DNA of 49,299 nucleotides from a virus, in IMG/VR virus record IMGVR_UViG_3300005253_000258, positions 1-49,299 of that record; one strand, 5' to 3'. The notes beneath the pieces were generated by a model. The model had not been told where the DNA came from, did not search any database, and saw only the letters and a program-made list of their open reading frames with translations. This document shows positions 34,083-40,933 of this stretch, in pieces (the first letter of the stretch is position 1; every line of letters begins with the position of its first letter). The position numbers and the translations under genes are program-made.

Positions 34083-34710
34083 GCAGAGCCTCAAGTTCTT
34101 GTATTCGTTTGGCCATAGCTTGCTGAACCAGCCACGCATGATGCTTACCTCTCGGCATAGCTTCAAGGTTACTCGGTCTGTTATCGTTAGTGATTCCGTT
34201 CAGGTGGTGAATTACCCAATCAATAGGGAGTGGTTTCTTATGGTGCTTCTCCCATACGAGAATATGCTCCATTACCATACCGCTTTTTGTTGCTCTTGGA
34301 TGTTCAGGATATTTGATATAGATATAACCCTTTTTATCAACCTTCCTACCCCTGTAATTATAGAGAACGCTACCCCTTTGACATTTGGTACAGTAGCCAG
34401 ACTTGTTCTGATGGTGCAGTACAGTCCCACAATTTCCGCAATATTGTTCAATAGATTTTTCCGGCTTGCGATAGCAGTTTCTACATACCTCACTTCTATA
34501 GTCGCAAGGCTCACCACAAATTTTACAAGGGTGCTTATGCTCCTCCCTCCAAAGCCTAGTTCTATCTATACCTGCACCATCCTTCTTATGGCACTCTTTG
34601 CATATCTGGCTACGGTTCGAGCAAGGTTTACCGCAAATGGAACAGGGATGTTTCCTACTTTCGTTGTAAAGTTTCTTCTCTGCGAGCATCGTTTTATAAG
34701 CCTTCGCCAT
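34057..34710 (-). CDS. HNH endonuclease with repeated zinc ribbons
   Basis: This 217-residue protein on the minus strand has N-terminal repeated knuckles (HPCSICGKPCSNRSQICKEC, then HPCKICGEPCDYRSEVC) and a further ribbon (CGNCGTVLHHQNKSGYCTKC). The HNH core is GYIYIKYPEHPRAT, MEHILVWEKHHKKPLPIDW, VIHHLNGITNDN and SNLEAM. A coiled tail ends in RIQELEALL. It is a distant cousin of family A. It is the only minus-strand gene in a long plus-strand run, with its own leaderless promoter, which fits a self-contained mobile gene. Confidence 0.85.
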   Translation of the reverse strand: MAKAYKTMLAEKKLYNESRKHPCSICGKPCSNRSQICKECHKKDGAGIDRTRLWREEHKHPCKICGEPCDYRSEVCRNCYRKPEKSIEQYCGNCGTVLHHQNKSGYCTKCQRGSVLYNYRGRKVDKKGYIYIKYPEHPRATKSGMVMEHILVWEKHHKKPLPIDWVIHHLNGITNDNRPSNLEAMPRGKHHAWLVQQAMAKRIQELEALLNGQHQLL

Positions 34711-34715
34711 ACTTT

Positions 34716-34744
34716 ATTATACCACAATAGTTTGGATATAGCAA
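34716..34744 (-). promoter_or_regulatory. Minus-strand leaderless promoter
   Basis: On the minus strand TTGCTA (34744-34739), a 17-base spacer and TATAAT (34721-34716) lie directly ahead of the HNH gene. Only five bases separate the -10 from the ATG at 34710, so the message is expected to start at or very near the start codon. No ribosome site is seen. Confidence 0.75.
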
Positions 34745-34750
34745 GGGAAT

Positions 34751-35191
34751 ATGTATAGTATGGTTACAGATGACTGGTTTAGTTATGGCGATATAAGATA
34801 TACACCTGAACAGATTTTTTTCCTTCTAAGGCACAAGGAATTGCTGGAACAAGGAAAATGGCCTTCCCGACATACCGATAGCGGATATGTTGGTAGTTCT
34901 AAAGGCAGAACATACAAAACTGAGGGATATTTTGTAAAATCAGTAATCATTATTGCAGAGTTAATGATAAGGCTTGAGGCTTGCGGCCAAGATGGTGAAT
35001 TAGTCATAGAGCGATATACAAATAACATTGATGAACTTGAGTTAGCTGACCGGCACAAGCTGGATTACTGGGAAGTCATAAAGAGAATAGGTACCGCACT
35101 CAGCTACTGCCAGGGTAATAGAAGGAAGAGGACAAACTATCAGGACTATAAGGCAGGGCGCCGACCCTACCTAAAGAAGAGGGATAGGTGA
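34751..35191 (+). CDS. Putative phage transcription regulator (ArpU/RinA-like layout)
   Basis: This 146-residue protein has an N-terminal part (EQIFFLLRHKELLEQGKWPS, then DSGYVGSSKG), a central helix (VIIIAELMIRLEACGQDGEL), a sigma-region-4-like helix pair (RHKLDYWEVIKRIGTALSYC) and a basic end. The layout resembles phage late-gene regulators of the ArpU or RinA kind. ATG 34751 and ATG 34760 are both possible. The function is inferred and uncertain. Confidence 0.45.
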   Translation: MYSMVTDDWFSYGDIRYTPEQIFFLLRHKELLEQGKWPSRHTDSGYVGSSKGRTYKTEGYFVKSVIIIAELMIRLEACGQDGELVIERYTNNIDELELADRHKLDYWEVIKRIGTALSYCQGNRRKRTNYQDYKAGRRPYLKKRDR

Positions 35192-35221
35192 AGAAGATAA
35201 TATATACTGAAAGGAGGAATA

Positions 35222-35335
35222 ATGGAAACTTTAATAATTAGCTTACCTGAAACTTTACAAGGAGCAATCTTTGTGGTGGCACTGGGTATCTGTCTCTTCT
35301 TTATACTGTGGGGGGCATCAAAGCTGTTCAAGTAA
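35222..35335 (+). CDS. 37-residue single-pass membrane peptide
   Basis: The product has a short N-terminal head (METLIISLPETLQ) and one clear membrane segment (GAIFVVALGICLFFILW), then ASKLFK. AAAGGAGG lies directly before the ATG. It resembles small phage membrane peptides; no family is recognised. Confidence 0.55.
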   Translation: METLIISLPETLQGAIFVVALGICLFFILWGASKLFK

Positions 35336-35359
35336 AAAGTGATATAGAGCTATGAAGAG

Positions 35360-35440
35360 AGGACTGAGCCACCACGCCCAGTCCTTAAGGTAGATTATAC
35401 CCCTCGGAAAGTAAATCAATGGCCTAGAAATCGATTCTAG
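35360..35440. terminator. Hairpins in convergent gap
   Basis: In the gap between the rightward genes ending at 35335 and the leftward operon ending at 35447, AGGACTG (35360-35366) pairs with CAGTCCT (35379-35385). CTAGAA (35424-35429) pairs with TTCTAG (35435-35440). No T-run follows, so the terminator call is weak, but position between converging operons fits. Confidence 0.45.
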
Positions 35441-35446
35441 TGCGAG

Positions 35447-35656
35447 CTATCCCCACCCCTTCACCTCATCATCCAGTTCTTGTGTGGTCACACCATCCGC
35501 CTGAAAGCAAGGGATACCATTACGCCGGAGCAGGTTAAGTATCCTAAAGACTCCCTGATTACCCATATTAGTTTCAGTACAGCCGCATTCTTCACCTAGT
35601 GTCTCGCGATAAACCTCTTTGTCGGCGCCACAAAACTCACAGATTTCATTTCTCAT
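35447..35656 (-). CDS. 69-residue zinc-type phage protein
   Basis: The chosen start (MRNEICEFCGADKEVYRETL) gives a protein with CEFC and CGC cysteines, then a helical end. A start at 35674 or 35707 is in frame but overlaps the upstream gene; AGAGG lies close before the chosen ATG. It is the last gene of the leftward operon. Confidence 0.5.
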   Translation of the reverse strand: MRNEICEFCGADKEVYRETLGEECGCTETNMGNQGVFRILNLLRRNGIPCFQADGVTTQELDDEVKGWG

Positions 35657-35666
35657 TCTATCCTCT

Positions 35667-35810
35667 TTATCCATTCTCCTTGCGCAATTTGACACGGATT
35701 GCCTCAATCATCCAGACTGAGATGGTGATGTCTCTCTTGATGGTCGCTATCCTTACTCTCTGCCAGAGAGCAGTGTCCATCTTCTCAATAAATACTACTT
35801 TATGTGCCAT
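35667..35810 (-). CDS. 47-residue ribbon-helix-helix-like protein
   Basis: The sequence MAHKVVFIEKMDTALWQRVR, then IATIKRDITISVWMIEAIRV and KLRKENG, has the beta-strand, helix, turn and helix layout of CopG/Arc-type DNA-binding proteins. It would bind as a dimer. It is encoded in the leftward operon just upstream of the last gene. Confidence 0.55.
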   Translation of the reverse strand: MAHKVVFIEKMDTALWQRVRIATIKRDITISVWMIEAIRVKLRKENG

Positions 35811-35955
35811 ATTCTATCGCTCCCTCTCTTATAATCCATTCTGCCTCAGCTATTACTTCCTGGGCTTCCTTTGCTCTCTCCCACAGCTTATTGATAGGAC
35901 ACTCTGACTTGTTTAGTACCGGGCAATTCGTAATCCTACAGTGTTCGCATCCCAT
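35800..35955 (-). CDS. 51-residue cysteine-containing protein
   Basis: Start ATG 35955 (MGCEHCRITNCPVLNKSEC) has AAGGAGG ahead; an in-frame upstream start at 36012 would overlap the KTSC gene. Four cysteines in the first 20 residues suggest a metal site, and the rest is an amphipathic helix (WERAKEAQEVIAEAEWII). Confidence 0.5.
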   Translation of the reverse strand: MGCEHCRITNCPVLNKSECPINKLWERAKEAQEVIAEAEWIIREGAIEYGT

Positions 35956-35971
35956 TATATTTTTACCTCCT

Positions 35972-36187
35972 TTATACTCTAGCATATTCGTATTGACTCT
36001 TGATGTTCTCATTCAGGAATTTACCCTTTGAATCTGAGTCCAGGAAGTCAGCATACACCGAACCGGGTACATCCTTATAGACATACTCGGCCCCCGAGTT
36101 GAACCTGACACTGAGCTCCTGAGTTCCAGCGTCATAGCCTATCTGGTTTATGTTGGTGCTCTCGACTGATTGCCACGATACTGCCAT
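35972..36187 (-). CDS. KTSC domain protein
   Basis: This 71-residue protein has the KTSC layout: VESTNINQIGYDAGTQELSV, RFNSGAEYVYKDVP, VYADFL and SKGKFLNENIKSQYEY. KTSC domains are common in phages and bacteria and their role is not settled. AGGA lies ahead of the start. Confidence 0.8.
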   Translation of the reverse strand: MAVSWQSVESTNINQIGYDAGTQELSVRFNSGAEYVYKDVPGSVYADFLDSDSKGKFLNENIKSQYEYARV

Positions 36188-36326
36188 TATTTTCCTCCTC
36201 TACCTCTATAATATCTACATTATCATAAAGGTATTCACCATTTGCAATTGCCTGCTGAGCCTTGTCCTGGGCTTCCTCTGGGTCATCTGCCTCAACCACC
36301 ATCTTGAGGGATACTCGGTACTTCAT
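36132..36326 (-). CDS. 64-residue hypothetical protein
   Basis: The chosen ATG 36326 (MKYRVSLKMVVEADDPEEAQ) has AAGGAGG in front and gives an alpha/beta protein of the type seen with DNA-binding or regulatory accessory proteins in phages. The stop runs 56 bases into the KTSC gene. Confidence 0.5.
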   Translation of the reverse strand: MKYRVSLKMVVEADDPEEAQDKAQQAIANGEYLYDNVDIIEVEEENNGSIVAISREHQHKPDRL

Positions 36327-36619
36327 TCTTCCTCCTTTATTTCTTCTAGCTGGGTGTAGGGAACCATCCCAATTTCTTTTGTACTTATAGTCTCTACATC
36401 CCACCACCCTTCAGGGTTCATATCTTGCGGAGCATGACACTCACCGCAAATAATTTGTCGGTCATCATTCTCTGACGCATGTAAAATAATCACTACCGCA
36501 GTAAACCCATCTTCAACGGCACCCTTAGAGGACCCGCAATTATAGCATCTATATTCTATATCTATAGGTCTCCACAGATACTTCTTCCCGATTACTTTAG
36601 ACGGGATTAACTCTTGCAT
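36323..36619 (-). CDS. 98-residue zinc-ribbon protein
   Basis: The product has CYNC near residue 25 and CGEC near residue 59, with IILHASENDDRQI between, fitting a zinc ribbon inside a small beta domain. It overlaps the next gene by ATGA. No family. Confidence 0.55.
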   Translation of the reverse strand: MQELIPSKVIGKKYLWRPIDIEYRCYNCGSSKGAVEDGFTAVVIILHASENDDRQIICGECHAPQDMNPEGWWDVETISTKEIGMVPYTQLEEIKEEE

Positions 36620-37008
36620 CTTGCTTTCCTCCTATGATAAAAAACACGGCTACTAATACGTGCACATTCCATACAAAACAAATGCCCGCCGCTCCCTCTG
36701 TGCATGTAACCAACGTGACCTAAATGACACGTGTCTTCTGACCGGTTGTTTCTTTCCCTTGCCATTTTATGGTCATATAAGGTATGGCAATGAGTACACA
36801 ATTGCAACCAATCCTTCCTTTCTGCCCTATCCCACTGGTGGCTTTTACTGCACCACTCATATCGCTTGGCAGTCTCAGTGCCACAATGTTCACAATGGTC
36901 GGGTCTCCCCCAATTCCTTTTAATCCACGTGTGAATAGCATCATATCCCGCCCTTTCGCCCTTCCACGCATTGGATTTTACTTCTATAGTTTCAGGTATT
37001 AGGTTCAT
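36607..37008 (-). CDS. HNH-like/zinc-finger endonuclease
   Basis: This 133-residue protein shows IHTWIKRNWGRPDHCEHCG, KRYEWCSKSHQWDRAERKDW, LQLCTHCHTLYDHKMAR and a second zinc knuckle (CHLGHVGYMHRG, FCMEC). The CxxC-RYEW-SH-DW-CxxCH pattern is known from phage HNH-like proteins. It is embedded in a coupled leftward operon. Confidence 0.65.
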   Translation of the reverse strand: MNLIPETIEVKSNAWKGERAGYDAIHTWIKRNWGRPDHCEHCGTETAKRYEWCSKSHQWDRAERKDWLQLCTHCHTLYDHKMARERNNRSEDTCHLGHVGYMHRGSGGHLFCMECARISSRVFYHRRKARCKS

Positions 37009-37220
37009 TGCTTATCCGCTTTATCTACTGCTTTTAATACGCTAGCGATTTCGTCAGGGAGAAAACCCCCATAGTTTCTCTGCCACCAATCAAGCACGCC
37101 TTTACAGGCCTTATACATATCATCACAAGCTGAGTGTTTAGGGCAATACTCAAGCTCCATAATCTCTATCGCAGTATCATCAACATGTATTTTACAGCCA
37201 CATAGTTTAGTATAGTTCAT
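37005..37220 (-). CDS. 71-residue cysteine-rich phage protein
   Basis: The sequence CGCKIHVDDTAIEIMELEYC, then CPKHSACDDMYKACKGVLDW, contains several Cys and one His in a metal-binding spacing. This phrase is common among phage early proteins of unknown role. It overlaps both neighbours by ATGA. Confidence 0.55.
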   Translation of the reverse strand: MNYTKLCGCKIHVDDTAIEIMELEYCPKHSACDDMYKACKGVLDWWQRNYGGFLPDEIASVLKAVDKADKQ

Positions 37221-37504
37221 CTATTCACCGCTTGGGCTAGTATTTCCTTTGCTTTGTCAAGGTCTTTCTGGTATAGCCAACCTTTTTGCTTTACTGTAAC
37301 CTTCTTAATCCACTCTATCATTCGCGGGCTTTGTGCTATCAGGTGGGCGTTGGCTAACTCCTCTTCATTCTCAAGGCAAGTGTTTATCTCGGCTATTTCT
37401 ACATCATTATCCTCATCAAAGCCGCTAACAATGGATTGTTCTGCCTTGATGGTATAACCAAAATCCCCTTTTTCTACCCACCATTCCCCTTTAGTATATT
37501 CCAT
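37217..37504 (-). CDS. 95-residue conserved phage protein
   Basis: The phrase YTKGEWWVEKGDFGYTIKAE, then IAEINTCLENEEELANAHLI and AQSPRMIEWI, matches a very widespread phage early protein group (ANA-LIA-SP motif). The function is unknown. The AGGAGG before the ATG is good. Overlaps the next gene by ATGA. Confidence 0.65.
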   Translation of the reverse strand: MEYTKGEWWVEKGDFGYTIKAEQSIVSGFDEDNDVEIAEINTCLENEEELANAHLIAQSPRMIEWIKKVTVKQKGWLYQKDLDKAKEILAQAVNR

Positions 37505-37583
37505 TTAGTCCTCCTTATCTATTCACCTCTACTATTTCCTTGATTATACTCCGGGCTTTCTTGTCCCCGGACTTGACCCGGCC

Positions 37584-37718
37584 TTATAGCTTGCCCCTGA
37601 CTGATACCTCAATACCTAGAGCGTCAATCTCGGCCTGTGAATGCTGATACTGGTGCTTCTCCAGCCATTCCCTACCGCACAACGGCTCTGGTATTTCCTG
37701 TCCGTATATATCTCTCAT
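37584..37718 (-). CDS. 44-residue protein, possibly truncated
   Basis: The frame (MRDIYGQEIPEPLCGREWLE, then KHQYQHSQAEIDALG) ends at TAA (37584-37586). Reading continues in the same frame for 22 more residues (ending KKARSIIKEIVEVNR) up to a stop at 37515, next to the ribosome site of 37504. The fit suggests an ancestral 67-residue gene cut by a nonsense change, or chance. Confidence 0.45.
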   Translation of the reverse strand: MRDIYGQEIPEPLCGREWLEKHQYQHSQAEIDALGIEVSVRGKL

Positions 37719-37762
37719 ACCTCACCCCCTTAGTACCCCCTCTCCTTAGTAAGGGGAAAGGG

Positions 37763-37990
37763 TTAATCAAATAGGTTTGATAAACTACCTTCAGCTAATA
37801 CCCTGCTAACTGTGTTTCTTGGCGTGTGTTTGGTAACTTCGACCTTTACGTCATTCCATTTGTCTAGCCACGTGTCTATCTCATACCAGTAACCGCCGAC
37901 GTCCGGGTCTGTTGTCAACCTGCTCCGCAGTTGCTTCTTGTCCTTCCTCCCGATTGATGACAGGTTACTCTTCTGTAGAAAGCCTTTCAT
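37763..37990 (-). CDS. 75-residue first gene of leftward operon
   Basis: The protein (MKGFLQKSNLSSIGRKDKKQ, then DPDVGGYWYEIDTWLDKWN) has a basic N-terminus and a mixed C-terminal half. No family is recognised. It is the first gene after the leftward promoter, with GGAGG before its ATG. Confidence 0.55.
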   Translation of the reverse strand: MKGFLQKSNLSSIGRKDKKQLRSRLTTDPDVGGYWYEIDTWLDKWNDVKVEVTKHTPRNTVSRVLAEGSLSNLFD

Positions 37991-38023
37991 TTTTCTTTAC
38001 CTCCTTCTTTATTTGATACCCTA

Positions 38024-38052
38024 ACTATAGCACAGGTTTTAGGGCTTGTCAA
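38024..38052 (-). promoter_or_regulatory. Leftward sigma70 promoter
   Basis: On the minus strand TTGACA (38052-38047), a 17-base spacer and TATAGT (38029-38024) lie ahead of the leftward operon 37990-35447. A second TTGACA on this strand lies 12 bases further upstream. It diverges from the rightward promoter at 38144-38172, so the two operons share one control region. Confidence 0.85.
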
Positions 38053-38105
38053 GTAGTTTGTCAAAAATAGTTTAGTAGCTCGGGCACGCCACCAAAGCTA
38101 TTTTA

Positions 38106-38130
38106 TGCCTAGAAAAATAGATTTTAGGCA
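38106..38130. promoter_or_regulatory. Inverted repeat between divergent promoters
   Basis: TGCCTAGAA (38106-38114) pairs with TTTTAGGCA (38122-38130), with one G-T pair, across seven bases. It sits between the divergent promoters, where a repressor would be placed. The TAGGCA half is also found, followed by an AAATAAA, ahead of the promoter at 28030. Confidence 0.5.
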
Positions 38131-38143
38131 GACAAATAAAAAC

Positions 38144-38172
38144 TTGACAAAGTATTTTACTTATGGTATAAA
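38144..38172 (+). promoter_or_regulatory. Rightward leaderless promoter
   Basis: TTGACA (38144-38149), 17 bases, and TATAAA (38167-38172) lie five bases before ATG 38178. Transcription would start at the start codon, and there is no ribosome site. It drives the HTH gene and the coupled genes that follow. Confidence 0.85.
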
Positions 38173-38177
38173 TAGGT

Positions 38178-38354
38178 ATGGCAAGATACGACAAGGCGAG
38201 ACAAAAGAACCAAGAGCGGGATGAGCGGGTAAAGCGGGTCTATCAAGCTAACCCGGATATGGCTTTCCAGGAACTAGCGGATATGTTTGGTTTGAAGTCC
38301 CGTCAGCATGCTTTTTACATTATCCACTCCAAGAAAAAAGCTGGGGTGGTGTAA
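38178..38354 (+). CDS. 58-residue HTH protein, leaderless
   Basis: The protein (QERDERVKRVYQANPDMAFQ, then ELADMFGLKSRQHAFYII) has a clear helix-turn-helix pattern in residues about 29-50, like small sigma-like or homeodomain-type DNA-binding modules. It is the first gene after the divergent control region, where a regulator would be expected. Its stop overlaps the next start (TAATG). Confidence 0.65.
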   Translation: MARYDKARQKNQERDERVKRVYQANPDMAFQELADMFGLKSRQHAFYIIHSKKKAGVV

Positions 38355-38797
38355 TGACCACAAAGACTGAGCAACAATTTGCTGACAAAATGGTAGCTGA
38401 GGGGTGGGAAGTATATCACACTGGTTTCCCTGACTTTCTTTGTAGGAAGGATGGAGAGGTAATTCTAGTAGAAGTTAAGAGGTCCTCTAAAGAAAAACTA
38501 CAAGATAACCAACATCTAATACTAAACGCACTTAATGATAGTTCACCAACTGCCTTTGTGTGGAGTCCAGATTCACTTGACCTTATACCTATACATCAGA
38601 AAAGACAAAGCAAAGACAGTTTACAGAACGAAGACGAAGAGAAGTTTGGGAATAGCCAGTGTCCTATCTCGTGGGCAGACACAGTTATAACTGTGCTTTA
38701 TAGAACAGAAGGTTGGAGTCTTGAAAGAATTGCTGACCAGTTTGGGATAACTGCTGAGGCTGTGCGCCAACGTATCCTGAAAGCTAAGGGGGGATGA
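38354..38797 (+). CDS. PD-(D/E)XK nuclease fused to HTH
   Basis: Residues about 1-65 look like a PD-(D/E)XK nuclease: TEQQFADKMVAEGWEVYHTG, FPDFLCRKDGEVILVEVKRS, with PD and E-x-K as the catalytic residues. The C-terminal part (RTEGWSLERIADQFGITAEA, then VRQRILKAKGG) is a sigma-region-4-like HTH. The fusion suggests a nuclease directed to DNA by a HTH or acting as an autoregulated gene. It is coupled to both neighbours by overlaps. Confidence 0.65.
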   Translation: MTTKTEQQFADKMVAEGWEVYHTGFPDFLCRKDGEVILVEVKRSSKEKLQDNQHLILNALNDSSPTAFVWSPDSLDLIPIHQKRQSKDSLQNEDEEKFGNSQCPISWADTVITVLYRTEGWSLERIADQFGITAEAVRQRILKAKGG

Positions 38798-39345
38798 TGA
38801 TGGTCAAAGAAACCGGGATAATATCCTCAGGCAATCACCCTAAGCTGATACTAAGCGGTGAAAAGACTATGACTAGACGAACATCAGGGTTAGATAAAGT
38901 AAATGCTGCCCCTGATAAATGGATAGCGGTAAGGCGTGACCAGATGATTGGCATACCACTGGACACTTTTATCTTTCACAACAAAGAAGATAGAATGGGT
39001 GATGGCGAATCAATAAGAGAGTTAATCAAATGCCCCTATGGTCAAGTAGGCGATAGGCTGTGGGTGAGGGAGACTTGGGCTTACGCACCTTGGCAAGATG
39101 ATTTACCCCCTAGAGAGTTAAGCGAAGAGTCAGGATTGTTAGCCTATAAAGCCTGTCCAGAGGATATAAATTATTGTTTAGCTGGTAAGTGGCGACCCTC
39201 AATCTTTATGCCCCGATGGGCTTCCCGAATAACCCTTGAGATTACTGAGGTTAGAGTGGAGAGGGTTCAGGAGATAACTAACGGCGATGCTAGGTGGGAA
39301 GTCAATCTCTGGGTGTGGGTGATAAGTTTTAAGGTGGTGAAATGA
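38794..39345 (+). CDS. ASCH-like phage protein, probably shortened
   Basis: The protein has SGEKTMTRRTSG, CPYGQVGDRLWVRETWAYAP, KWRPSIFMPRWASRITLEIT and VRVERVQEIT, the phrases of a common phage group with an ASCH-type domain (RNA-binding-like beta barrel). At the end NGDARWEVNLWVWVISFKVV joins the usual VQEI stretch directly to the usual N-WVWVI end, where relatives have about 50 more residues. An in-frame deletion near residue 165 is likely. Confidence 0.65.
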   Translation: MMMVKETGIISSGNHPKLILSGEKTMTRRTSGLDKVNAAPDKWIAVRRDQMIGIPLDTFIFHNKEDRMGDGESIRELIKCPYGQVGDRLWVRETWAYAPWQDDLPPRELSEESGLLAYKACPEDINYCLAGKWRPSIFMPRWASRITLEITEVRVERVQEITNGDARWEVNLWVWVISFKVVK

Positions 39346-39398
39346 TGGAGAGTAAATGCTCCGAATGCCTGGTGCTTTTTATGAAGGAGCATGAATGA
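39342..39398 (+). CDS. 18-residue CxxC micropeptide
   Basis: This tiny frame (MMESKCSECLVLFMKEHE) is coupled by ATGA overlaps with both the ASCH gene and the next gene and has a CxxC pair. It may just bridge translation. Confidence is low because of size. Confidence 0.3.
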   Translation: MMESKCSECLVLFMKEHE

Positions 39399-40039
39399 AA
39401 CTTACCTATTGTTCTGTCGACAAAAACGAAAGGGGCGACTCCGGTTGGTTAATCCGATTCCCTTACAATCCTGAATTCCTTGAAGAGTTCAAGGATGCGA
39501 TTGACAGGCACTATCGTGAGTGGCGTTCAGCTATCAAAAGTTGGTGGGTAGACGAAGAAGCTGGGGGGATGCTCGCAGGATTATTTGAGAATTGGGATAT
39601 GCCTATCTCCCAAGATATAAATACAATAAGGATTTGGACAGCCCCTAAATGCCAGAAGTGTAATGGGAGAGGGTATGTGCCGTCTACACATCTTGGTAAG
39701 TTCAGTGGTAAGATAATCCCAAACGCCTATATGGACTGTGAATGTAAGGTAGAAGAGCCTGAGCATTACCGCAGAATGAGAGCAGAGGATTTCGACTTTC
39801 CGATGAGTTATGCTTGGAGGTCATATTTTGAGGAGCAGATTACAGGGAAGCCACTCCCATCAACGGACCCACCAGAGGCCTCAGAATCAACGCCACGGGT
39901 AACTGAGGTAATACACCGGCACAGTGAGATGGGGCAGAAGGAGTTTGACCTACTCCAGCAGACGGCACGGACGGTTGGCTACCTACAAGGTGAGATAGAC
40001 CGGCTAAAGACCAGGAGAAAACCGAGGGGAGAGTATTGA
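39395..40039 (+). CDS. 214-residue protein with zinc knuckle
   Basis: Residues 1-70 (SGWLIRFPYNPEFLEEFKDA, then REWRSAIKSWWVDEEAGG) have a HARP-like tryptophan pattern. Next comes a DnaJ-type zinc knuckle (CQKCNGRGYVPS, then CECK). Residues 140-180 are disordered and the end is a coiled coil. The role is unknown; a DNA-binding accessory protein for replication is possible. Confidence 0.5.
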   Translation: MKLTYCSVDKNERGDSGWLIRFPYNPEFLEEFKDAIDRHYREWRSAIKSWWVDEEAGGMLAGLFENWDMPISQDINTIRIWTAPKCQKCNGRGYVPSTHLGKFSGKIIPNAYMDCECKVEEPEHYRRMRAEDFDFPMSYAWRSYFEEQITGKPLPSTDPPEASESTPRVTEVIHRHSEMGQKEFDLLQQTARTVGYLQGEIDRLKTRRKPRGEY

Positions 40040-40063
40040 TATTTAGAGCAGCTTTAGTATAGA
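40036..40063 (+). promoter_or_regulatory. Possible promoter
   Basis: TTGATA (40036-40041) and TATAGA (40058-40063), spaced by 16, lie between the zinc-knuckle gene and the gene at 40098. A weak TAGGAT ribosome site follows. This is weaker than the promoters at 28030 and 38144. Confidence 0.4.
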
Positions 40064-40097
40064 ATAGGGATAGATGTAGATTGGAAGTAGGATTGAT

Positions 40098-40355
40098 ATG
40101 GTAGAAACTCCACATTACACCACAGACACACCCCAAGCCGCATACCTCATCCAAGCTGGTTTTAACTTACTTAAAATCATCTATGAGACCAAGCCCAACA
40201 GCAAACGGCAGGCAACTTTTGTCTTTGACGCATCTAATCTTAAGCTTCAAGAATGTGTCAATCTCTACAATCAAGGCAAGGCAGTAATCAACCTCGCTCT
40301 CTATGAGCATACCAGGTCAGGGTTGTTAGACCGCATAATGAGAGGGTTGCCGTAA
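40098..40355 (+). CDS. DUF5659-like small protein
   Basis: This 85-residue protein ([20 protein letters not shown], then [20 protein letters not shown] and [16 protein letters not shown]) has the layout of phage-encoded DUF5659-like proteins: an alpha/beta unit with a TFVF strand and a final helix. Function is unknown. The stop overlaps the HNH start (TAATG). Confidence 0.55.
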   Translation: MVETPHYTTDTPQAAYLIQAGFNLLKIIYETKPNSKRQATFVFDASNLKLQECVNLYNQGKAVINLALYEHTRSGLLDRIMRGLP

Positions 40356-40933
40356 TGCCTAAGATTGGAGACATAAAATACGGCAGAGAACTCCACTACA
40401 AAAGCCTATCCACAAAGTATATCTGGCACGCCTGTATAGATTGTGGGAAGGGACGATGGGTCGTAATAATTACAAACCGCCCAGTTAGATTAAAGTGTCG
40501 GTCTTGCAGCAAGAAAGGGAAGTATCATCCATCAGGTGATGAAAGCCCAAACTGGAAAGGCGGTAAGTATCTTACACACGGTTATGTCCGTATCTTGCTC
40601 CGTCCTGATAACTTTTTCTATTCTATGGCTGACACAGATGGTTATGTTCTTGAACATAGGCTTGTCATGGCGAAACATCTTGGCAGATGTCTCCAAGATT
40701 GGGAGAAAGTCCATCACAAAGGGATGAGACACACTGGGATTGAAAATAAACAAGACAATTTAGAAGATAACCTAGAGATGAGCAGTAGCTTGGGGGAGCA
40801 TAGTGCGAACCACAGCAAAGGTTACAAAGATGGTTACGCCAAAGGCTTGATTGACGGCAGAAACAAACAAATCCTAAATCTCAAAGAAGAATTACGCATC
40901 CTCCGGCAGCAGATTCAATGGGGTGAGGACTAA
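40355..40933 (+). CDS. HNH homing endonuclease, family A copy 3
   Basis: This 192-residue protein is a close relative of the HNH genes at 4899, 17568 and 48276: zinc ribbon ([14 protein letters not shown]), [31 protein letters not shown] and a HH core (VHHKGM). It has [14 protein letters not shown] and a coiled-coil end. Both ends overlap the neighbours as TAATG, so it sits exactly between two genes. Confidence 0.9.
   Translation: MPKIGDIKYGRELHYKSLSTKYIWHACIDCGKGRWVVIITNRPVRLKCRSCSKKGKYHPSGDESPNWKGGKYLTHGYVRILLRPDNFFYSMADTDGYVLEHRLVMAKHLGRCLQDWEKVHHKGMRHTGIENKQDNLEDNLEMSSSLGEHSANHSKGYKDGYAKGLIDGRNKQILNLKEELRILRQQIQWGED

Noticed and set aside
34066-34758. 230-residue plus-strand frame
   Set aside because: It is the antisense shadow of the HNH gene on the minus strand, which has clear zinc and HNH motifs and a promoter.
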